Part shown: positions 6,435 to 10,571 of the stretch, piece by piece
Layout of the letters: every line of letters starts with the position of its first letter
How positions within the stretch are numbered: the first letter of the stretch is position 1
Origin: Cytophagales bacterium
GTDB taxonomy: Bacteria; Bacteroidota; Bacteroidia; Cytophagales; Cyclobacteriaceae
Reading direction: 5' to 3'
Assembly: GCA_003454975.1 (NCBI GenBank)
Contig: DMST01000513.1
Span: 1 to 10,571 of the forward strand
DNA: 10,571 nt
Program-made: the position numbers and the translations under genes
The notes under the pieces: generated by a model
What the model saw: only the letters and a program-made list of their open reading frames with translations
What the model was told of the DNA's origin: nothing
The model's database searches: none

Positions 6435-6604
6435 GTGCTGGCGAATGGCTGCTGGGTTTAGTTTAGCCTGGACAGGTTTCTCAGGTGCTTTTAAGCATCA
6501 AAAAAGGCCTTTTATGAAGGAACGAAGCACCGGCCGAAAATTCTGAGCCACGTTCACTTAATATTAGTTTATCTTCTTACTCACTCTGTTTGAGTTGCTA
6601 CTGG
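6435..6604. other. Left part of the convergent spacer after the BspA-like gene
   Basis: No gene. Hairpin GGTGCTT/AAGCATC (6484-6490 with 6493-6499, one G-U pair) is followed by the palindrome AAAAGGCCTTTT (6502-6513). Together they may end transcription of the BspA-like gene, but no good terminator is present. Confidence 0.35.
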
Positions 6605-6686
6605 GTCGAGCATGCTGCTCGGCATTCCGTGGCAAAAGGAAGCATCATGCTTCCTGATGGCCCATGGTGGAAAGCAGAATGCTTCC
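6605..6686 (+). repeat. Three-hairpin dispersed element, copy 2
   Basis: Second copy of the element at 3152-3234, in the same + orientation but here between the converging BspA-like and oxyR genes. Stems are GTCGAGCA/TGCTCGGC (6605-6612 with 6616-6623), GGAAGCA/TGCTTCC (6638-6644 with 6648-6654) and GGAA-GCA/TGC-TTCC (6669-6676 with 6680-6686). The 18-mer GCCCATGGTGGAAAGCAG at 6660-6677 is identical to 3207-3224. Confidence 0.75.
6634..6654 (-). terminator. Probable rho-independent terminator of oxyR (inside repeat copy 2)
   Basis: Read on the - strand, a 7-bp stem GGAAGCA/TGCTTCC with a 3-base loop is followed by TTTTG. It lies 66 bp beyond the oxyR stop. The T-run is short, so moderate strength is expected. 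The same hairpin in copy 1 (3181-3201) also has the T-run on its - strand. Confidence 0.5.
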
Positions 6687-6719
6687 CACAGTACACACAA
6701 TACAGCCTAAAAGGAGAAT

Positions 6720-7649
6720 TTACCGCCACTTCACCGTTTTGAACTTGGCGTTTTTCTGGAAGGAGTCCGGGGTGTTGTCCAGGATGGACTTGCGGAGCTC
6801 GTTGATGAGGCGCTCCTTGGTGAAGTGCTCGTGTACCACCAGGCTGATCTCGCGGACGGGCTGGGGCTCCGCAAACCGGCGGACATAGGCTTCCTCCTGC
6901 TGCTCGTCGTAGGAGAGCTCTGGTATGAGCGTATAGCCGCTTACTTCCAGCACCATCTTTTTCAGCGTTTCGATGCTTCCGCCTTCCATTTCCAGGCCGC
7001 GATGGTGCCCGGATGCATCGAACTCACAGATGTTGAGCGTGTGGTTTCGGAAGCAGTGCCCCTGCCGGAGTACCCAGAGGCCTTCGGGTTTGAGCATATC
7101 GGCGGAGATGGTTTTGCGGCGCAAAAGCGCATTGGAGGGGTCGGTGTACACCAAAAAGGGCTCGTAGAAGAGCGGAATCTCGCGCACGTGTGCTTCCAGC
7201 GTGGGCGTTGCCATCAGGCCGAGGTCTAGCTGCCGGGTTTCTAGCTGATTCAGTATTTCCTCACTCTGTAGCTCCTCCACCACCAGCTTGGTGTTGGCGT
7301 GCTTCTGCATAAAATCAGCAATGAACAAGGGTAGCAAACTAGGAGCCAGGGTAGGAATAATGCCCAAACGGTACTCGCCCTCCAGCTGGTTGCGGTCGTC
7401 ATTCACCAGGTCCTTGAGCTCCTGTACTTCCTTCAGGATACGACGGGCCTTTAGGATGAATATCTTCCCCATAGGCGTAGGCTCCAGCGGTTGTACGCTG
7501 CGGTTGAAGAGCACGGTGGAAATTTCGTCTTCTAGCTTTTTGAGCTGTAGGGTAAGCGTGGGCTGGGTGACAAAGCAGCTCTCGGCTGCTTTCACAAAGT
7601 GCTTCTGGGTGTCGAGCGCCACTACGTACTGCAACTGCTGAAGGGTCAT
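6720..7649 (-). CDS. oxyR: OxyR-type hydrogen-peroxide-sensing LysR regulator
   Basis: A 309-residue LysR-family regulator. The N-terminal winged helix-turn-helix spans about residues 1-60 (MTLQQLQYVVALDTQKHF, then CFVTQPTLTLQLKKLE), closely resembling OxyR. The effector domain carries GHCFRNHTLNIC, giving Cys199 and Cys208 at the same numbers and spacing as the peroxide-reactive disulphide pair of Escherichia coli OxyR (305 residues). It is therefore expected to sense hydrogen peroxide and control catalase, peroxiredoxin or Dps genes, none of which lie in this window. The reading frame stays open to 7727, but the ATG at 7649 is chosen. The 26 extra residues are not family-like, and a TTTG/TA-type promoter candidate lies within that stretch. 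A hairpin with a T-run on the - strand lies 66 bp beyond the stop. Confidence 0.92.
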   Translation of the reverse strand: MTLQQLQYVVALDTQKHFVKAAESCFVTQPTLTLQLKKLEDEISTVLFNRSVQPLEPTPMGKIFILKARRILKEVQELKDLVNDDRNQLEGEYRLGIIPTLAPSLLPLFIADFMQKHANTKLVVEELQSEEILNQLETRQLDLGLMATPTLEAHVREIPLFYEPFLVYTDPSNALLRRKTISADMLKPEGLWVLRQGHCFRNHTLNICEFDASGHHRGLEMEGGSIETLKKMVLEVSGYTLIPELSYDEQQEEAYVRRFAEPQPVREISLVVHEHFTKERLINELRKSILDNTPDSFQKNAKFKTVKWR

Positions 7650-7672
7650 ATTGAGGCGGCTAATGATGAGGC

Positions 7673-7704
7673 TGAAAATATCAGCTAGCTCAATCAATAG
7701 CAAA
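7673..7704 (-). promoter_or_regulatory. Candidate oxyR promoter (Bacteroidota -33/-7 type)
   Basis: On the - strand, TTTG (7704-7701) is followed after 20 bp by TATTTTCA (7680-7673). The first element fits the phylum consensus TTTG; the second fits TAnnTTTG at four of six fixed positions. Transcription would begin near 7667, leaving a short leader before the ATG at 7649 and excluding the longer N-terminus. Confidence 0.4.
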
Positions 7705-8093
7705 GGAGGAATACTCCCATCCTGCACAACCCTGCGCGTCAGAAATGATCCTTTTTGCGGGATGGGCTTGGTTTATTCCTCCTCACCCGCATGTACTGGA
7801 ACGGCGGTGGCGCTCTACAAAGGAATTCTTGGCGGCAAAGGGAATTAGACGAACTGGATTTTCCCTTGCTTATATGACTTTCTCACTTTCCCAGATAAGG
7901 GCTCCATCTTATCTGGCGCGCAGCGCCCTAATGAAACCCGCTCAGCTTCGGTAGAGGTGCTTGTGAAGTGGGAAGAGGGCCATGGAGGCGCCTGTTCCGG
8001 GGGCCACGTCCTGCTAGCGACTCTTATACATCATTCTCCCAAAAACCTTTTACTCTGGCGCCCCACAAAGGATGGTTTAACCCATGACCTGGG
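7705..8093. other. Gene-free spacer upstream of oxyR
   Basis: No convincing gene. It contains a perfect 9-bp inverted repeat (7891-7916), an abutting GC hairpin GGCGC/GCGCC (7915-7919 with 7923-7927), and a looser inverted pair AAGGGAA/TTCCCTT (7838-7844 with 7861-7867). A 69-codon + strand frame at 7745-7954 runs through these palindromes and resembles no known family. No terminator with a T-run was found after the outer-membrane protein gene. Confidence 0.5.
7891..7916. promoter_or_regulatory. Perfect 9-bp inverted repeat upstream of oxyR
   Basis: CCAGATAAG (7891-7899) and CTTATCTGG (7908-7916) are exact reverse complements around an 8-base centre. There is no T-run on either side, so it is not an intrinsic terminator. 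It lies about 240 bp before the oxyR start, somewhat far for a simple autoregulatory operator. An operator or part of a palindromic repeat element are both possible. Confidence 0.4.
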
Positions 8094-9254
8094 CTAATAC
8101 AAAATGCCTAGAGAAAGGCCCCAGGAGGCTCGCTCGAGGGGGCTTGGGTTGGCAGGAGCCATGTTTTCTATTTGGGCGAACAGGGATAGAAAAGGGGAAA
8201 ACCGATGGCCGTACCCGAATATGAGCCCAGCGCTAAACCGCCCTACCCATTCGAAGGGGGAATAGGGCAAGGGCCTTTGCCTGCCTTCTGAGAGAGTCTC
8301 CCCCGTAAGTATATCCTCCAAGTCATGGTACAGGATGTTGTTGTTCGTAAGGTAGAGAGTGGGGATAAAGTCTATTTGCCCGTAACCGGATACTCTTTTC
8401 CCGAGCTGGGTCACGCGCACCCCTGCCGTGCCACTCAAGGCCCTCTGTTCGATCTGCAACTGGTACAAATACAGTGAATTAAAGACCTGTTCGGTAAAAT
8501 CTGTGGTGGAAATAGACTGTGAATATTGCACCCCAAAAACGCCCGAAATGGCTCCACCTAAGAGGGGTAATTCCACTCCTGCGGCCGCTTGGAAATTGGA
8601 GGTACTTCTACCGAGTACCAGCGAGGTGCGTGCTTCGGGTAAGAAATATTGGTTGATATGGCTCCCACCGGACAAGAATAGCCGGTTGTGGGGAACAGGT
8701 ACCTCCCGGCAGGCCTCATAATTCTGAAAGAAGGTTTTTAGACTGGGGTAGTTGTACCGGAGGTGCTGGATCTGCTCGTTCAAATAGGGGCAAGCCGCTA
8801 GTTTGTTTTCTAAGGCAGCGATAAACTCTTCCGGATCGTTGGGAAGTGGCTCTGGCTGGCCGTCCTTCTCCTTAAGATATACGGTGAAGGTATTTTTGGC
8901 GGTATAGTACAGATAGACCTCCTTTTCGCCCTTCATCAGCCGTTGGAGGAAGACCTTTTGTTGGGTTGTGGGTACGGTGTGGGCAATAAAAACTTCCCCG
9001 GAGGGCAGGCCAAACTCCTCTACCTGTTCGGGGGAGTAGGTGACTAAGTCATTACTTTGGTGGACCACGGTGGGATACAGAGAGACCGAATTGGAGTATA
9101 GATGGAAAGAGACTCGGGGAATGTCTACCCCGCTTTTCATTGATCCATCCCGGACGATGTAGGCCTCCTGATTTTGAGCCAACGCTGGGGTAACGCCTAG
9201 CAGGCTAAAGCAAAGTACTAACCAGACCGTGGTGAATGTATAGGCTGAGGACAT
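8094..9254 (-). CDS. Putative outer-membrane beta-barrel protein
   Basis: A 386-residue protein of unrecognised function. Residues 1-26 are a signal peptide ending ALA before Gln27. Residues about 30-130 form a beta-rich domain whose pattern (AYIV..G......D.P.VSF, TYSPEQVEEFGL, VFLQRLMKGEKEVYLYY) resembles periplasmic N-terminal domains common in Bacteroidota hypotheticals. A helical linker at about 140-185 carries Cys155 and Cys182, which could form a disulphide. From about 190 to the end, alternating amphipathic strands (FQAAAGVELPLLGG, GTAGVRVTQLG, FSAGLIFGYG) suggest an outer-membrane barrel, and the last residue is an aromatic Tyr, as is usual for barrel insertion. It lies 114 bp after the LytTR regulator gene on the same strand. 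A perfect TAnnTTTG element near its start suggests its own promoter. It may be a regulated target of the neighbouring two-component pair, but that is inference. Confidence 0.75.
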   Translation of the reverse strand: MSSAYTFTTVWLVLCFSLLGVTPALAQNQEAYIVRDGSMKSGVDIPRVSFHLYSNSVSLYPTVVHQSNDLVTYSPEQVEEFGLPSGEVFIAHTVPTTQQKVFLQRLMKGEKEVYLYYTAKNTFTVYLKEKDGQPEPLPNDPEEFIAALENKLAACPYLNEQIQHLRYNYPSLKTFFQNYEACREVPVPHNRLFLSGGSHINQYFLPEARTSLVLGRSTSNFQAAAGVELPLLGGAISGVFGVQYSQSISTTDFTEQVFNSLYLYQLQIEQRALSGTAGVRVTQLGKRVSGYGQIDFIPTLYLTNNNILYHDLEDILTGETLSEGRQRPLPYSPFEWVGRFSAGLIFGYGHRFSPFLSLFAQIENMAPANPSPLERASWGLSLGILY

Positions 9255-9276
9255 GGCAGATAAGACGCATTTTCTC

Positions 9277-9284
9277 CAAAGGTA
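9277..9284 (-). promoter_or_regulatory. Candidate -7 promoter element of the outer-membrane protein gene
   Basis: On the - strand this reads TACCTTTG, a perfect TAnnTTTG. Transcription would begin near 9271, 17 bp before the ATG at 9254. No good TTTG is seen at the -33 position, so activator dependence is possible. Confidence 0.4.
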
Positions 9285-9323
9285 AGATACAATAAAGAAA
9301 GTACTGAAGGGGTAATGATAGGC

Positions 9324-9347
9324 TTGGGGGCTCCACCCAATTTTTTT
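9324..9347 (+). terminator. Hairpin plus T-run on the + strand, opposite to the local genes
   Basis: TTGGG (9324-9328) pairs with CCCAA (9336-9340), followed by seven T residues (9341-9347). It looks like an intrinsic terminator on the + strand, yet all genes around it are on the - strand. It could stop antisense transcription, or be chance. Confidence 0.3.
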
Positions 9348-9368
9348 CTCTCTTATTCCTAACCCCTC

Positions 9369-10115
9369 CTACTGCCCTAGCTGCGCTAGTAGTTCACTTT
9401 TTCTACTGGCCGCTACGGGCAGCTCGCGCTGGTTGGAGAGGGTGACGTAGCCGCCCTTGCCTTTGGTGTATTTGGTGATGTGTTCCAGGTTGACGAGGTG
9501 GGACTTGTGGATGCGCACAAAGCCGAGGGGTTCTAAAATGGACTGGTAGTGCTTCAGGGTGCGGCAGATAAGCCGGGTTTCGCCATCGGTGAGGGTGAAT
9601 AGGGTGAAATTGTCCTGCGCCTCGCAGTGGATAATGGCTTCGGCACGGATGATCTCCAGCCCCTCTAACACGGGCAGCACAATCTTGGTCCTTTGCTTTT
9701 GGGTGATGTGGATGTTTTCCAACAGCACGCGGGTAGGACTTATCTGTTCTTTGGCGGTAGCTGCTAATTCGGCCTTTTCTACCGCGGCCACCAGCTCCTC
9801 GATGGCGATGGGCTTCAAGATGTAGTTGGCGGCGCTGTACTGGATGGCCCGGATGGCGTAGTGGCTAAAGGCAGTGACGAAAATGGTCTGGAAACGGATG
9901 TCATCGAGGGAGGCCAGGAGATCGAACCCATTGCCGAAAGGCATCTCTACGTCCAGAAAAACCAAATCGGGCTGGTGCTGCTCAATGGCGGCTTTGCCCT
10001 CCGCAATGTTGCTGGCTAAGGCCACTAGCTGTACCTGCGGGCAGTAGTCTGCGAGGTAGTTTACCAGCGCTTCCTGACTCGCCACTTCGTCTTCCACGAT
10101 GATGGATCTTAGCAT
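9369..10115 (-). CDS. LytTR-family response regulator
   Basis: A 248-residue response regulator. The receiver domain (about 1-120) has the acidic pocket Glu8/Asp9, the phospho-acceptor Asp55 in LVFLDVEMP, Thr81 in FVTAFSHYA and Lys101 in ILKPI, so it should be phosphorylatable. The C-terminal LytTR DNA-binding domain (about 140-245) includes the IIHCEAQDNFTLF, RTLKHYQSILEPLGFVRIHKSHLVNL and LPVAASRK segments typical of the fold. It is expected to bind direct-repeat promoter sites when phosphorylated by the upstream histidine kinase. The kinase stop and this ATG are separated by only 3 bp, which indicates co-transcription and a cognate pair. Targets are unknown; the outer-membrane protein gene immediately downstream is the nearest candidate. 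Confidence 0.93.
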   Translation of the reverse strand: MLRSIIVEDEVASQEALVNYLADYCPQVQLVALASNIAEGKAAIEQHQPDLVFLDVEMPFGNGFDLLASLDDIRFQTIFVTAFSHYAIRAIQYSAANYILKPIAIEELVAAVEKAELAATAKEQISPTRVLLENIHITQKQRTKIVLPVLEGLEIIRAEAIIHCEAQDNFTLFTLTDGETRLICRTLKHYQSILEPLGFVRIHKSHLVNLEHITKYTKGKGGYVTLSNQRELPVAASRKSELLAQLGQ

Positions 10116-10118
10116 GGG

Positions 10119-10571
10119 TCAGCTCATTTCTTCGGTAAGGGCCTTGGGAATTCTGATGAGCACTTCGGTGCCCGGGTACTCCCCAGCAGACAAGTCCGAA
10201 ACCTGCAGGGTGATCGGCTGTCCGTAGATGCGGTGGAGCAAGGTAATGCGCTCATGGGTGTTTTGCATACCCAAGGACCGGTGGCTCTTCTGCTGAGCGG
10301 TTTTGAGTTGCTGAGAATGCTGGCGGCCAATACCATCATCGGCCACCCGCAAAACCAAATAGGCCTCCTCTTGGGTGATGGAAACCCACAACTGCCCCGG
10401 AGCTTGCTTGTACCGCAGGCCGTGCCAGATGGCATTTTCGATGTAGGGCTGTACCAGCATGGGCGGAATGCGGTGTAGGTGGGGGGTGATGGCAGGGTCC
10501 ACGGTAAACTCCACCTCAAACAGATCCCGGAAGCGAAGATGCTCTAAGCTGAGGTAGAGCCGGAGGGCGGC
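10119..10571 (-). CDS. LytS-like sensor histidine kinase, C-terminal part (cut by window edge)
   Basis: Only the last 150 codons are in the window; the reading frame is open across the right edge, so the gene starts beyond 10571. The visible part begins AALRLYLSLEHLRFRDLFE, the segment that follows the phospho-accepting histidine in His_kinase (LytS/YehU-type) proteins. It continues with the N-box IPPMLVQPYIENAIWHGL, the G1 motif VADDGIGR and the G2 segment SLGMQNTHERI, all of the ATP-binding domain. The histidine itself and any membrane or sensory domains lie outside the window. A GTG at 10514 could be misread as a start, but the family motifs continue upstream of it. It pairs with the response regulator 3 bp downstream. 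The signal sensed cannot be deduced. Confidence 0.92.
   Translation of the reverse strand, partial: AALRLYLSLEHLRFRDLFEVEFTVDPAITPHLHRIPPMLVQPYIENAIWHGLRYKQAPGQLWVSITQEEAYLVLRVADDGIGRQHSQQLKTAQQKSHRSLGMQNTHERITLLHRIYGQPITLQVSDLSAGEYPGTEVLIRIPKALTEEMS

Noticed and set aside
6438..6446. CTGGCGAAT shared with 5085-5093
   Set aside because: Only nine bases, with no extension on either side; likely chance.
7650..7727. 26-residue N-terminal extension of OxyR
   Set aside because: OxyR proteins start at the MTLQQLQY position; the extension is not family-like and overlaps the promoter candidate.
7745..7954. A 69-codon + strand frame in the oxyR upstream spacer
   Set aside because: No family resemblance, and it reads through several palindromes; it is more likely non-coding.
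10124..10519. A 131-codon - strand frame overlapping the histidine kinase
   Set aside because: Out of frame with the N-box, G1 and G2 motifs, which all lie in the neighbouring frame.

Overview
The window reads as a chromosomal segment from a Bacteroidota bacterium, possibly from the Cytophagia or Saprospiria. No start codon has a clear Shine-Dalgarno sequence. Candidate promoters fit the phylum's TTTG / TAnnTTTG pattern. The protein families (BspA-like repeat protein with a PKD-like domain, tail-fibre-like secreted protein ending in a coiled coil, beta-barrel hypothetical, LytS/LytTR pair) are typical of that phylum. The exact genus cannot be fixed from the sequence.

Layout: everything that codes from 1 to 6434 is on the + strand and everything from 6720 to 10571 is on the - strand, so the two halves converge at about 6435-6719. 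The left end holds two beta-oxidation genes, a thiolase (fadA-like, 37-1209) and a long-form acyl-CoA dehydrogenase (fadE-like, 1317-3128). This is the last two-thirds of a fadN-fadA-fadE type operon, and the fadN-like gene is expected just left of the window. Two secreted-protein genes follow, each isolated by long spacers: a tail-fibre-like protein (3709-4689) and a BspA-like/DUF285 repeat protein (5259-6434). On the - strand, a two-component pair (histidine kinase, cut by the right edge, then a LytTR response regulator) is followed by a putative outer-membrane beta-barrel protein and then by an OxyR-type peroxide sensor that keeps both redox cysteines (Cys199 and Cys208).

The least expected content is in the spacers. 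(1) Degenerate seven-base tandem units (nnTCTTG) lie directly before both fad start codons, and an opposing CAAGA array sits after fadA. (2) An approximately 83-bp element with three hairpins occurs twice (3152-3234 and 6605-6686). Nearly all differences between the copies fall in loops and linkers. (3) A 59-bp two-hairpin terminator unit occurs twice with a single mismatch (3247-3305 and 5169-5227), bracketing the AT-rich tail-fibre gene. (4) A MITE-like inverted-repeat segment lies at 4944-5079. (5) A perfect 9-bp inverted repeat lies upstream of oxyR at 7891-7916. No CRISPR array, tRNA, rRNA, integrase or transposase gene was found.

Functionally the window joins fatty-acid degradation, cell-surface proteins, cell-envelope or extracellular sensing and oxidative-stress control. 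Apart from the fad pair and the kinase/regulator pair, there is no evidence that the genes act as one system.
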